Origin: Siphonodentalium dalli
Taxonomy: Eukaryota > Mollusca > Scaphopoda > Gadilida > Siphonodentaliidae
DNA: 64,000 nucleotides
Direction of reading: 5' to 3'
Assembly (NCBI GenBank): GCA_032622095.1
Contig: CP136066.1
Location: 117,575,319 to 117,639,318, forward strand
Positions 46,742 to 58,434 of the stretch are shown here, in pieces (positions within the stretch are counted from its first letter, which is position 1; each line of letters starts with the position of its first letter). Both the position numbers and the translations under genes were made by a program. Below the pieces are notes generated by a model. It saw only the letters and a list, made by a program, of their open reading frames with translations. It was not told the DNA's origin and searched no databases.

Positions 46742-47617
46742 CTATCGGGTGTCAGCATTGACATCACTGGTTGGTGGTGGTCTCGAGTTCAACACATTAG
46801 CGTGATAGGCAATGATGTCATTGAGTTCGTTTTCTGTGCGGAATCGGATAACTTGTCCGGTGAAAGCCTTCAAGAATAGTTTACCGTTTGTCGTCCAGGA
46901 TGAGTTAATACCGGTTGCCTTGTATGCCTTGGAAAGGAGATGTTGGTTTAATTTTGTTATATCGTCTGTTAAAATGAATTTGGGCTTCTTTTTTAATTTT
47001 TTAAGTTCGTCTGAGCGTTTCTTCTTCTTCTCCATTACATGGAGTTTTGCTCTGCGGGAGGTGAACTTCACAATGAGGGATCGAGGTGCGGATTTCCTGT
47101 CGGCGGTGGTCCTTGTGTCCATTGGTACAGAATTTGGTTTTCCTAGTCTATGGGAAATAGAGATGTCTTCTGTTATCAGGTTGGTGTTTAACTCCTCGTT
47201 CAATTCTTCGATGACCTTTTTGGCTGCCTCTTCCACTGTCTCGTTTTCGGATTCTACTATACCTCGAATTCTAATACTATCTTTGCGTCCCTGCTGCTCT
47301 AGGTCATTTAGGGCATACCATAGATCGTGCACTTCTACCTGTAGATTAACATTGCGGTCCCATAGCTCGCGATTTTTCATGTACAGTACTTCCTGGTGTT
47401 GTTCCATCGCTGTAACTTTTCTCTCTAACTTCTCGATTCTCTCGTTAAATTTTTCGGACATTTTTGAATCAAGGTCTGAGAATTGTTTTTGCATTTTTTC
47501 TTCATGGGTAGAACATAGTTTTTCGAAATGTTCCTGATTTTCTTTTGTTATGTCGTTTAGTCGTGTAAGAATTCGAGAAAAGCTATACATGGATATTAAC
47601 ATAAGTTTCACTGTCAT
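46742..47617 (-). CDS. LINE ORF1 protein (coiled coil plus RRM-like), antisense to ORF2
   Basis: 291 residues, uninterrupted. Residues about 20-110 form a coiled coil (EEKMQKQFSDLDSKMSEKF, RIEKLERKVTAMEQHQEVL). Then DLEQQGRKDSIRIRGI opens the RRM-like domain, with SHRLGKP and RSLIVKFTSRRAK, and a C-terminal domain with WTTNGKLFLK. This is the L1-type ORF1 layout: an RNA-binding trimer that coats the element RNA. It is on the strand opposite to ORF2. AATAAA for this strand lies at 46,701-46,706, about 36 bases past the stop. A ~22 bp sequence at its start (ttaacataagtttcactgtc at 47,596) recurs in diverged form at 46,593. Confidence 0.9.
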   Translation of the reverse strand: MTVKLMLISMYSFSRILTRLNDITKENQEHFEKLCSTHEEKMQKQFSDLDSKMSEKFNERIEKLERKVTAMEQHQEVLYMKNRELWDRNVNLQVEVHDLWYALNDLEQQGRKDSIRIRGIVESENETVEEAAKKVIEELNEELNTNLITEDISISHRLGKPNSVPMDTRTTADRKSAPRSLIVKFTSRRAKLHVMEKKKKRSDELKKLKKKPKFILTDDITKLNQHLLSKAYKATGINSSWTTNGKLFLKAFTGQVIRFRTENELNDIIAYHANVLNSRPPPTSDVNADTR

Positions 47618-47899
47618 TGATATAATGGTCTTGTTTTATTTTGTTTTTATTGAATAGTGTATTATGCATATCTATATTGAAGTGTGTGTCTTTTTTTCAC
47701 ATAAGTAATTCCTCTTTATATTCCGTTTTAATGGTATATATATATTGTCTGAATGGTCTTCAGAAGTTGGTTTTAAACTATACATTCAATATGCTGAGGC
47801 ATCAACCCTGTTGATGCGTATTTCAATAAATGACACAAGTGCCCTAAACGTGTAAAATTTAACCCTGTTTTTTGATGGACCGTATATTTTCATGAAACA

Positions 47900-48180
47900 A
47901 CATTTGTGCATGTATATATATATGTGCATGTGTGTGTGTATGTATGTGTAATTGTGTATGCGCATGTGTATGCATACATATATATAGGTGTGTATGTGTA
48001 TGTATCTGTATATATATGTATGTATATGGCTATATATATATATGTGTATATGTATATATATATATATGTATATATGTATGTATATACATATATAGCGGGT
48101 GATAACTGAATGACCACATATATATGTAAATGTAGATATGGATATACATATATAATGGGTGATAACTGAATGACCAAATA
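47900..48180. repeat. TATG/TGTA-rich microsatellite region between the LINE ORFs
   Basis: Imperfect (TATG)n/(TA)n from 47,908 to 48,090. Then two copies of gggtgataactgaatgacca at 48,098 and 48,158. Tyrosine-rich frames here are artefacts. If ORF1 is natively divergent, this would be the shared 5' region. Confidence 0.8.
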
Positions 48181-48900
48181 ATGTTTACAAGAAGTACAGT
48201 ATATAATCACGTCACCACTCAATAATCCTGAGTACTACGGATATACCACACACCAATGTAGTATGCATATATTGTAATATTTATACAGCCCGCCCGGTTC
48301 CGAAATCATGGCCGAGTGATCTCTCACACCTTCCACATCGCTTGTCGTTTGTTTCTCACCAAGATACTATACTATCACTCTTCTCGATTCGCATTGGAAA
48401 TTGAATACATTTCACGGAACGATCTTGCTCCGATTATCAGCATAAAAACGAAATTCGGCCTCTCAATAAAAAAAAATTAAAAATTAAAAATAAAAACAAG
48501 CTTTCCTTTTTTATGGTATAATTTGCTTCGTTTTCATAGAGCAACTCATGTTACTTAAACGTATTTTAACGGAAGTGGATTTATAATATGATGAAAACTA
48601 CCTGTTTGCGGTCATCAAACCCGGGAAATCAAACCGCCATGGCTTCAAAACCGGAAAGCACACTAATTTGTAATTACCCCCATTTTCTACATCCTTGCCC
48701 CCTACCCACATGTATGAGTGAACAGTGTGAGTGTATGTTGACGTTGAACTATATTCGTATTGCATGGTGCCCTAATATGGTGTTAACATTTATATTTTCA
48801 TCTGTTGTATTGCGATATGCTTGTACATGTATGTATTCATTCGTCATACGTTCAATATTCAAAGAGAGGATCAGCTGGTATCTCCAATGCACACCACACT

Positions 48901-51900
48901 ATGTCATCGGTTAAAATCGTATCTGTCAACTGCCGAGGGTTAAACCAAACACAAAAAAGACGTGACGTATTTGACCATTTGAAATCGCTCAATGGCCATA
49001 TATACTGTCTCCAAGATACACATTTCACCGAAAATCTTGAAAAAATAGTTCGTTCAGAATGGGGGTTTGAGTGTGTCTTCGCTTCACACGATTCTCAGTC
49101 TAGAGGTGTAGCCATCCTTTTCAAAAACTCGCTTCAGTTCAAGGTGCATAACTCTATCTCGGATGATTGTGGAAACTTCCTGCTACTAGATATTACGATA
49201 GAAGATGTGCATTTAACGCTGGGAAATATTTACGGCCCAAATGAAGACAATCCAAAATTTTATAGCACATTTCACGAAAAAATAAGGTTGATTGGAAATA
49301 CGCAAATTATTCTCTGTGGAGATTGGAACCTCGTGCAAAACCAAACCCTGGACACAAAATATTATATCAACACAAATAACCCAAAGGCAAAACTTGAAGT
49401 GAAACGACTTGTCGGCAGCCTCGAACTTTCTGATCCATGGCGCTTGAACAACCCCGAAATCAAAAGATTCACCTGGCGCAGAACTCACCCTCTTAAGATG
49501 GCTAGGCTTGATTACTTTCTTGTGTCTCCGGGAATTCTGAATTTGGCATCCGACAAAATTGATATCCATCCGGGGTACAGAACTGACCACTCTATCATAT
49601 CACTAGAACTTCAAATCAATAACATTTCTCACGGGAGAGGTTTTTGGAAATTTAACAATTCTCTTTTATTCAACAAAGACTATCAGAGTATCGTTCATAG
49701 GTTAATTAAAAAAAACTTTGACCGTTACTTGCGTTATCCACTAGACTACTCCCCAATCATCCCCCAAAACAGTTTCACAATATCTGACTCGCTTTTCTTA
49801 GACGCCATTTTACTTGATATCAGAGGGAAAACAATCCAATTTTCATCTAAATTAAAAAAAACATAAAGAAAACGAGGAACAAACATTGTTAGACAGAAAA
49901 CGTGAGATTGAGAGCACTATTGCAGACTCCGACTCCAATGTTAATGATTTGATGAGCGAATGTTCTGACATTGACAATAAATTAGAAACTAAAAGGAAAG
50001 AAAAAATTCAGGGTATGATAGTTCGTACAAGATCAAAGTTTATTGAGGACGGTGAAAAACCTACCAAATATTTTTTGAATATGGAAAAAAGACATTTCTT
50101 AACCAAAACACTTAATGAGGTGATAGATAACTCTGGACAACGAGTAACAAAATCTGACGACCTTGTCGAAACCACAAAAACTTTTTACCAAGAACTATAT
50201 TCAGCAAAAGCTTCTGCCAATAGCACTAACTGTAATAATATTCCAAACAATCTTACTTTCCCAACACTATCCGAGGAACAAAGCTCCTCAATAGAAGGTC
50301 CCCTCAGTTACGATGAGTTGACACAATCGCTCAGTAAATCCAAAAATGGGAAGTCGCCTGGACCGGACGGTTATAGCACAGAGTTTTTCAAATTCTTCTG
50401 GAAAGACTTAGGCCATTTTGTTTTAAACGCACTGAACAACTCATTTGATCGACAGGAACTATCCATCACACAAAAACAAGGCATTATTACGCTGATTCCG
50501 AAGAAAAACAAAGCGAGGCAATATCTTAAAAATTGGCGCCCAATCACATTGTTGAATATTTCGTACAAATTGGCGTCTGCGTGTATAGCAAATAGACTCA
50601 AGAAAGTTCTTCCAGGCATCATCAGCCGGGACCAATCGGGTTTCTTGCCAGAAAGATTTATTGGCGATAACACCAGACTAATATACGATTTAATTCACGA
50701 AACCAACTTTCAAAATAAACCAGGCATGCTACTTCTTATAGATTTCGAAAAAGCTTTCGACTCAGTGTCCTGGTCCTTCATCGAAAATTGCTTTTCAAAA
50801 TTCGGTTTTGGAGAGTCGATTAGAAGATGGATTAGAATCTTCTATACAGATATACAGTCAGCTGTTTTAGTGAACGGACATATCTCACGTTTTTTCCAAC
50901 CTTCTAGAGGATGTAGGCAGGGCGACCCAGTCTCCCCTTATATTTTTTTGCTCTGCGCGGAAGTGTTTGCCACAATGATCAGGGAAAACAAAAACATAAG
51001 GGGGATAACTCTCGGCATGACAGAATATAAAATAAACCAATACGCGGACGATACCACACTGATCCTTGATGGTAGCGAAACTAGTCTTCGGGAGGCTCTA
51101 AATATACTGGACTCAGTCGAAATAATTTCTGGTCTCAAGATAAACATAGACAAATGTCAAATAGTCTGGTTAGGGCCGAAGAAAGCCTGTTCGTCATTAC
51201 CAATACCTGATTGTCGCATCCCCATATCCAGTGAATTTAGCCTCTTAGGCATAAACTTTAGCACAAATTTGTCAAACATTTTAGATATTAACTACGCTAA
51301 AAAAATGGATGAAATTAAGGAAACACTGGGCAAATGGAATCACAGATTATTAACTCCTCTGGGGAAAATAGTAGTAATCAAATCATCGATTATCCCAAAA
51401 CTTGTTCATCTCTTTACTTCTCTTCCTAATCCAGGGGAAAAATTTATTACTGACTTAAACAGCCTCATGTTCAAATTCATTTGGAATGGAAAACGTGACA
51501 GAATAAAGCGTAGTCAAATTTACCAACCATATGAGAATGGCGGGTTGCGAATGGTCAATGTAACTCTTTTTATTGACTCAATGAAAATAAGTTGGATCCG
51601 AAGAATGTTAACGTCAGACAGCAGCTGGACTGGATTAGCACCTACCAATATATTATCTGATCCTTTATTTTCAACATATGGACAAAAATATCTTAAATCG
51701 GTCGAACATACAATTCAAAATTTATTTTGGAGGGACGTGGTAAAAGCGTGGCGCAACTTTATTTCCGCTAAAGCATATCGGCAACAAAATATAAAAACAC
51801 AAACACTATGGAACAATGACAATATCATAATCAACGAGAGGTGCTTGAACATCAATGAGTGGAGAAAGAAAGGAATTGTTTTTATCAATGACCTGTATGA

Positions 51901-52699
51901 CGAGAGAGGTAATTTGATGACAGTCGAATATTTGGAAAACAAATTAGGTATAGCCACAAATTTTCTCACATTGCATGGATTACATAGACAAATAATTAAA
52001 CTTGACTATAACAGTGACCAGGAAGTAAAAATAGTAGAACGTCCAATAATTCCAGAGAATATATCAATCTTGTTGCGGAATAAAAGTGGGGGCAAATTTT
52101 TTTATGACACTTTATTATCAATGGTTAAAACTCAAACATCATCTGCAAAGAATAAATGGGAAAACGAATTAAATATAGATATTCCATGGAGACAGACCTT
52201 CTCCGCGCCATTCTTCCATTTAATGGATACAAAATACCGTTGGTTTCAGTACAGAATTTTGACTAGAATACTAGGAACAAACAAACTTTAAAAAAATATG
52301 AAACTAAGATCTGACGGACTATGTCAAAGATGCCATAGCTATGAAGAAACGATATCACATATTTTCTACAATTGCCCCACTGTACGCTCCTTCCTGATAG
52401 ACACACAACAATGGCTGTCTAAACATAATTTAAACCTCGAGCTGACAAAGAAAAACATAATTCTTGGAACACATTCGCAGACACAGGCGAATAACGAAAC
52501 TGAATACCTTTTACTTACAATTATTAAGTACTACCTGTACAAAACCAAATTTAACCCCGATAAATTGACCATTAAATCGCTTTCCCTGGATATCGAGAGA
52601 AGATACCACGCAGGCAGATATATAGCACTTCAGCGCGATCAAATGCAAACATTCCAAAATGAATGGGAACACATTAAACCTTTAATAACTGCTTGCTAA
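48901..52699 (+). pseudogene. LINE ORF2: APE endonuclease, reverse transcriptase, C-terminal zinc knuckle (two lesions)
   Basis: The best start is ATG at 48,901, just before the endonuclease motif VSVNCRGLN. Endonuclease motifs in order are LQDTHF (Asp where Glu is usual), CGDWNLV, RLDYFLVS, and RTDHSIIS. The reverse transcriptase follows: GKSPGPDGYSTEFFK, NWRPITLLN, DQSGFLPERF, LIDFEKAFDSV, SRGCRQGDPVSP, and the catalytic YADDT at 51,038-51,052. The C-terminus has CQRCHSYEETISHIFYNC, a CCHC motif. Lesions: a +1 frameshift in the A8 run at 49,853-49,860 and an in-frame TAA at 52,289-52,291. The family is L1/Tx1. Few lesions and low divergence indicate recent activity. One or both could be sequencing errors in A-runs. 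Confidence 0.93.
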
Positions 52700-52867
52700 G
52701 AACAGAAACATTCATACAATCAAAACGAAGAGAGTCTCCCGGGACAGTTTTTAATATCTTATGAATATTGAATCTTTTCAACTTTATCTTTATTAAACTA
52801 ATAGATTTAGAAATTAATATAAAATCACTAGCACCGAACAATTAGAATATACATATTTTCATTTAAG

Positions 52868-52891
52868 CGAGAGAGAGAGAGAGAGAGAGAG

Positions 52892-52924
<33 letters not shown>
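52868..52924. repeat. (GA)n microsatellite in the LINE 3' UTR
   Basis: Two GA runs interrupted by ggatga, about 120 bases before the A-tail. Confidence 0.95.
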
Positions 52925-52927
<3 letters not shown>

Positions 52928-53046
52928 TTGGAGTGCCAGTGACCCCACCCCTCCCCATCTTGTAGTATTATATCAGTAAATGTTTTGTGTTATGTATACA
53001 ATACTACATGTAAATAATATATATAAAAATTGAATAAATAATAAAT

Positions 53047-53075
53047 AAAAAAAAAAAAAAGCTTACGTGAGTTCT
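53047..53075 (+). other. LINE A-tail and right target duplication
   Basis: A14 at 53,047-53,060, preceded by taaataataaat, directly adjoins GCTTACGTGAGTTCT at 53,061-53,075. Confidence 0.95.
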
Positions 53076-53652
53076 AAGTAAACATAAGTTTGAAAAGGGT
53101 TAATTAAACGATACCAAAAACCATACAGATAAAAAACGTGCTAAGAAAAACCTTGGTAAGAAATATGAGGCATATCAGAAGAAAACAGTTTGACTTAGAT
53201 GGATCAGATAGTATTTGTGTGCAGGGTTAATTATTTTCTAAACCGATCAACCGATCGATACCAAAAACTATACAGGTGAGGGGTGTGTCACTATAAACAT
53301 ACATATCAAATATGAAAACAATCGGACAAAAAATACTTTGGTTACAGCATCGGATAGCTCATGCCTATGTGCGGATGCAAAGTGTTAATAATTTCTAAAC
53401 CGATCAACCGATCGATACCAAAAACTATACAGGTGAGGAGTGTGTCATCATAAACATGCACATAAAATTTTAACAAGATCCGATAAAAAATATTCAAGTA
53501 AATGAATCGGATAGCAAGTGTCTACGGACAGACGGACAGACGGACGGACAGACAGACGGACAGACAGACAGACGGACGGACGAACGACGGATGGTTGATC
53601 CGGACGTCGGCATTATGTGTACCATACATGGTATGGGTACACATAAAAAGGG

Positions 53653-53964
53653 TTGACGGAAGAAGAGGCTGAAGAAAAATCAAAAGTGAAGATACGGCCC
53701 GATTGTGAGAGGCGTTTTTTAAACATATATGCTGCATTTATACAAAATTTACTCGAAGTTAGTGGTGGGAAAACTCATATCAAAATCATAGATCGTGTGT
53801 ATAAGATGCTAGATGACAGCTATGATATACTCCCTGCCATTCGGATTTCATTGAGGACATATAAACCCCTCCTGATGGAGTACATGAGAAATAAAAGTAA
53901 AGACAAAAATGATAAACATATAGACTCTGAGCAAGATGACGACGATGACAATATGGATAATTAA
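53653..53964 (+). CDS. Acidic-tailed 103-residue protein fragment (second copy)
   Basis: Identical product to 38,472-38,783, within the right copy of the duplication. Again it lacks an ATG and has AATAAA shortly after the stop. See the first copy for the description. Confidence 0.5.
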   Translation: MTEEEAEEKSKVKIRPDCERRFLNIYAAFIQNLLEVSGGKTHIKIIDRVYKMLDDSYDILPAIRISLRTYKPLLMEYMRNKSKDKNDKHIDSEQDDDDDNMDN

Positions 53965-54278
53965 CTGAAAGAAACCTGTTATTCGTGGTGTCGAATAAAG
54001 CAAATATTGATACACTGTTTGTTTGTTTGAGTTGGGTTCATTTTATTGTATTTGGACATAAATTGTGGGTAATAACATACCCCTATATCAATATTTGGGT
54101 GTTTATTAATAGATAATATCGGTGGAATAACCCCCCCCCCCCTCCTCCGGTGCCGGATAAAATTGTGGTGCCATCGGGACGTCGCACCCAGTATTCAGAA
54201 TCGCCCGGGTATCGATAAAAGGGGGGATAGTTTGGTTACTTCAATATATCTCATTTATATTCTCTATAATATGTCCCC

Positions 54279-54639
54279 CTTTGTGATACTAGCCGCCCTG
54301 ATAGAACCGTTTTGCTCCGAATATTTCGTATCATCCATATCGTTAGCTGTACTATCCTTCAAACCCAGGCTTATGTTTTATAAGCTATCTTCCTCTCGTG
54401 GGTGACCTTGGATCGCCATACTTCTTCTTCTTTGCGTATAAATATATCCAGCTCTGTAGCACCCTCGTCGATCATAATACCTTCCGCCACATTGACTTTT
54501 GCTGGTTTTGTGCGGAGTGATCGACCAGACCTTGTTTATAACGTAAATAGAAAACTTACTACGTGTACCCGATCTCTTCTTTGCCGACAATACCCGCGAT
54601 TCAAAAAATACATATATTATCTACCACTGTGTATAGTAC
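54279..54639 (-). pseudogene. Broken copy of the H2B-like small gene (second duplicate)
   Basis: Counterpart of 39,100-39,460, with the same missing start region and frame break. Confidence 0.48.
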
Positions 54640-54642
54640 AAA

Positions 54643-54779
54643 AATGGACTGCAGTAATCCAGAAAACTACCGACCAATATCCTTATTAGGAGTTTTTGGA
54701 GTTTATCATAACCGAACGACAGTCGGGATTTGTGCCAGCAGATTCCACAGCATATCAGTTAAGTGACATATACCAACAC
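54643..54779 (+). pseudogene. LINE reverse-transcriptase relic (second copy)
   Basis: Counterpart of 39,464-39,600. Confidence 0.68.
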
Positions 54780-55529
54780 TTGATGAAATCACTAGTAGTG
54801 CAGCGGCCAAATCGAAAATGGCTTTAGTTTTCGAGATACCACTATCCCTGGTAGAACAAGTTTAAAAGAAGAAATATATATTGTTCACGAAAATGATAGT
54901 CAAAAATAACGGATTTGGTGGTGGCTATTGAACGATATATACCGTTGACTTTTTCCAGAAATTAACGATTTTGGTAAAGTGAGGCTTGCGGCTATGTCCT
55001 AACTTAGTTGCCAACATTGTTGGTGCTAAAATTACTTCATCATATCATATCTCTGCTTGATATGAAAAACGTATTGGTTAATTTGAATTGTCCTGCTATT
55101 TGGAACCGAAACATTTATTTTTTGCTGAAAAATCGTTATTTTTCACAAAAATATTTTTCCCCAAACATTATCATTTTCACGGATATTGCAAGGTGTAGCA
55201 GTTATCTGACAACCATATATAGAACAAAGTTAATAGAAATTTTGAACGTTTTGCGAAATAATGGATTTTAATTACCCCTCCCCAAACACGTTTTTTGTGG
55301 GGAAAACTACATATTTTTGTTAAGAACTTTACCAAATTTCCTAATTGATCATAATGGGACCCAATATGATTCCTTTGTTGAAAATTGGGCCCGGAGACAT
55401 GCTGAAGTGATTAAAGACGTTTGTTGCCAAAGTGATTTAAGACTTTTGTGTCCCTCTAAATAATAAGTACTATATAGAAAATAAATATTATGTTCAAATG
55501 AATCCCCACTATAGTCTCACCAAGGTGGC

Positions 55530-57459
55530 AATTCTCTCAGCTTTATATACCAGTATATCCAAATAAAAAGCAAATTAATGTGAGAGAACGTTGTCATATA
55601 TTCAGTTCTTTGGTGTTCAAGACTTAAAATAGGGTAGGTGGTCTCCAAACTATCGAAAAATTGTCTTTCTTATTTGCCGTTTGCTTTTAGTAAGGTGCCG
55701 CAGGCTTTCGGAAAACGAGCCCATCCAAAGTAATTAAATATTTCCTGATCGAATAGTCTTTTCTCCACACCCTCTTATAAAACATACATAATTTAGTTCG
55801 TGGTATGTTCCAATCAAGACTTCGGATAGGGTAGGGGATCACGCAAAAAATCGCCTTTCGTGTTTGACAGCCGATTATTGCAAAGTGTCCCTGACTCCCA
55901 GAAGCCACGACCAACATGTCCGTATAAATTGTTTAATTCATGATAGAACTACCCTCTGCACACAGCCTCGGTTAAAACTGAGAGCATGTCCCTTCAGTTC
56001 GTGGTGTTTCCAGGACTTAAAATAACGTAGGTGGTCACACAAACAGTTACAATTTGCATTTGTTTTATTTGCCAGCCGCCTTTTGTAAAGTGGCACAGAC
56101 AACCAACCAACAGAGCCTTATATGTCGTATATAGTATCAGATTGAATAGCCCTTCAGCCACAACATATATTGATATTGAGAGCATAATCCATTTAGTGTG
56201 TGATGTGTTTCAAGGGTAGGGTACATATATAAAACAGTGAAAATGTGCCAGCCGCTTAATGTGAAGTGCCATATGATGTAGGCTTACCGGAACCAACACA
56301 TCCATGATGTGTATAAATTAGTCACACCCTCGGTTAATGTGAGGGAATATCATTTCAGCATGTGGTGTCTTGAATACTTCAAATAGGGTAGTGGGTCCTC
56401 AAAATTTTGCCTTATCTTCCAGCCACTTTTCGTACAGTTGCGTGCTCATGTTTTCTGAACCCAAATCAATCTATATAAATTGTGCACTTCCTTATACAAC
56501 TACCCATTGTCCACACACTCAGTTAATACTGATAATATATCGTTTCAATTCGGGTGGCGTTCTAGTCTTCAAACTGAGTAGAAGTTCCTAAAACAGTGAA
56601 AATAGCATTTTTGTATTTGCCAGCCGCTTTTTGTAAAGTGTATCAACCCATCTATACAAATTGTGTCTTTCCTGATAGAATAGCCATTTGTCCCGTCGGT
56701 AGACATCGAGAGTACATCCATTGAGATCGTGATGGGTTCAATAGTTTACATTGGGTAGGGGGTCCCTCAAGATTATCCTTTATCGTTTGCCATCTGCTCT
56801 TTGTAAGGTGCCACCTGCATTCGTGAATCAATTATCATTAAACATTGCATCTTTTCTGATAGAACAGCCATTAATGCACAATCGCGGGTGATATTGATAA
56901 CATATATATGATTTAGCTAGTGGTGTTTTCAAGACTCCAAATATGGATTGAAGTCCCCTAAGATAGTGAAAATTAGCCTTTTTCTTTTGCCAGCCGCTTG
57001 TTGTAAAGTGCCATAGACTTTCGGGAACCATCCCAACCATAACATATGTGCATTTCCGGACAACTACTACAATTTGTCCACACCGCAGTTAAAACAGAGA
57101 GCATATCATTTAAGTTCTTGACGTGTTTAAGACTTCAAGTGAGATAGTGGGGTCTTCAAAACATAGAAAGTTCCCATTTCGTATTTGCCAGTCGCTTTTT
57201 GTAAAGTGGCCCAGGATTTCAGGGCAACCAAACCACCCATATCAATTGATAATTTCCTGATAGCATTTCCTTTCGTTTACACATTCAGCTAAGTTTTGGA
57301 GCATATAACTTCAGTTCATGGTGTTTTCAAGATATTAAATATGTTAGGGATCCCCCAAAACAGTGATGATTCGCCTTTCTCATTTGCCAGGCGTTTTTGA
57401 AAAGTATCACAGACATTCGAGAACTAACCCATCCATGTGTCTATTTATTGATATAGCGT

Positions 57460-57535
<76 letters not shown>

Positions 57536-57873
57536 CCTTAGTTAGTACTTGGGGCATATCCTTTCAGTTCATGGTGTGTTCAAGACTTCAAATGGGATAG
57601 GGTAGCATCAAAACAAAGACAATTCATCTTTCTTATTTACCAGCCGCCATTTGTAAAGTTCCCTAGGATTTCGGGAACCAAACTACCCATATGAATTGTA
57701 TATTCCATGATAGCACTACCTATCGTTCACACATTCAGTTAATATTGAGAGCACACAGTTCATGGTGTGTTCAAGAGTTCATATGGGTTAAGGGCACCCA
57801 CAACAATGAGAATTCGCCTTTCTCGTTAGATAGCCACTTTTTGTAAAGTGTCCCAGACATTCGGGAACCAACC
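55530..57873. repeat. Diverged tandem array, right duplicate, first part
   Basis: Counterpart of 40,351-42,634, including the (AT)n at 57,463-57,531. It has about 70 bp near 57,350-57,420 that the left copy lacks. Confidence 0.88.
57531..57873. other. 343 bp target-site duplication of the PLE, left
   Basis: From atcaccctta to gggaaccaacc. It is repeated at 62,588-62,930 and single in the empty site (about 42,292-42,634). Both PLE-flanking copies share catatgaattg where the empty site has catattaattg, as expected of a duplication made at insertion. Confidence 0.85.
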
Positions 57874-57966
57874 TAACAAAATTTAGCTAGTTCCATAGAA
57901 ATAATTACATAAGAAATCGGATTCCGACCTGTGCCCGCGCTCTCCACACTTTCAAAATATATATAT
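57874..57966 (+). repeat. PLE terminal direct repeat, 5' copy
   Basis: Matches 62,487-62,579 from taacaaaattt through ccgcgctctccacactttca, then AT units. The words aacc before both copies make the left junction ambiguous by four bases. Confidence 0.9.
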
Positions 57967-58269
57967 CGCCTGTGCCAGGGATATCTTTTATTTCTATTTA
58001 CTTAACACATATGTATTACTGTCTAATTGCGTACTGTCACTAGGATTTGGATTAGGGGCTTCCGGAAGCCATTACACAACCCATTAAGAACGCGCGATCT
58101 TAAATAAACACGGGCGTCGTGACGGCGCCAAACATTTTGTATGCATTGTTTCACTGTTTGTTTTAAACAGGAACATAGCTGTTGACACGTCTCTCGAAAC
58201 CCTGGAGCACAATGGGAGCTTATCTCACACGGGTATATAAGATCCATGGAAAAACCTCAACATTCGAAC

Positions 58270-58330
58270 CTAGCTTGCTTCCTGAAGAAGGTAATTCTAC
58301 CGAAACGTTGAGGCAACTTGACAGTGCGCT
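58270..58330 (+). ncRNA. Hammerhead-ribozyme-like motif in the PLE leader
   Basis: CTGAAGA at 58,282-58,288 fits the core CUGANGA. GGTA-ATTC-TACC gives stem II, then GAAA at 58,302-58,305. GTTG-AGG-CAAC can form stem III. Weak points: one unpaired A beside stem II, a mismatch at the base of stem III, and TTG where the cleavage-site UH is expected. PLEs are known to carry hammerhead motifs in their terminal regions. This copy may be degenerate. Confidence 0.45.
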
Positions 58331-58434
58331 CCTAAGTACTTTTTTATTTTATATCTTCGCGTTCCGTTCTTTGTGTATTATATGTTACTAATCATTACCT
58401 TTATTCACAGCCAAAATTCAAGTCCTGGATCAAA

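Larger units (their letters stand above)
46053..53060 (+). mobile_element. L1/Tx1-type LINE retrotransposon, 7,008 bp
   Basis: Inserted in the right copy of the duplication, with exact boundaries given by the empty site near 37,906 and a 15 bp target duplication. It contains ORF1 on the minus strand, an AT/TATG-rich central region, ORF2 on the plus strand with endonuclease and reverse transcriptase, a GA microsatellite, and a 3' A-tail. The family assignment rests on the ORF1 coiled coil plus RRM-like domain and the APE endonuclease. 46,053-46,741 and 48,230-48,900 have no gene. Confidence 0.95.

Noticed and set aside
46812-47537. 241-residue plus-strand frame in the LINE
   Set aside because: It is the antisense shadow of ORF1; the minus-strand frame has the coiled coil and the RRM-like motifs.
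47890-48222. Tyrosine-rich frames on both strands
   Set aside because: Translation of a TATG/TA microsatellite.
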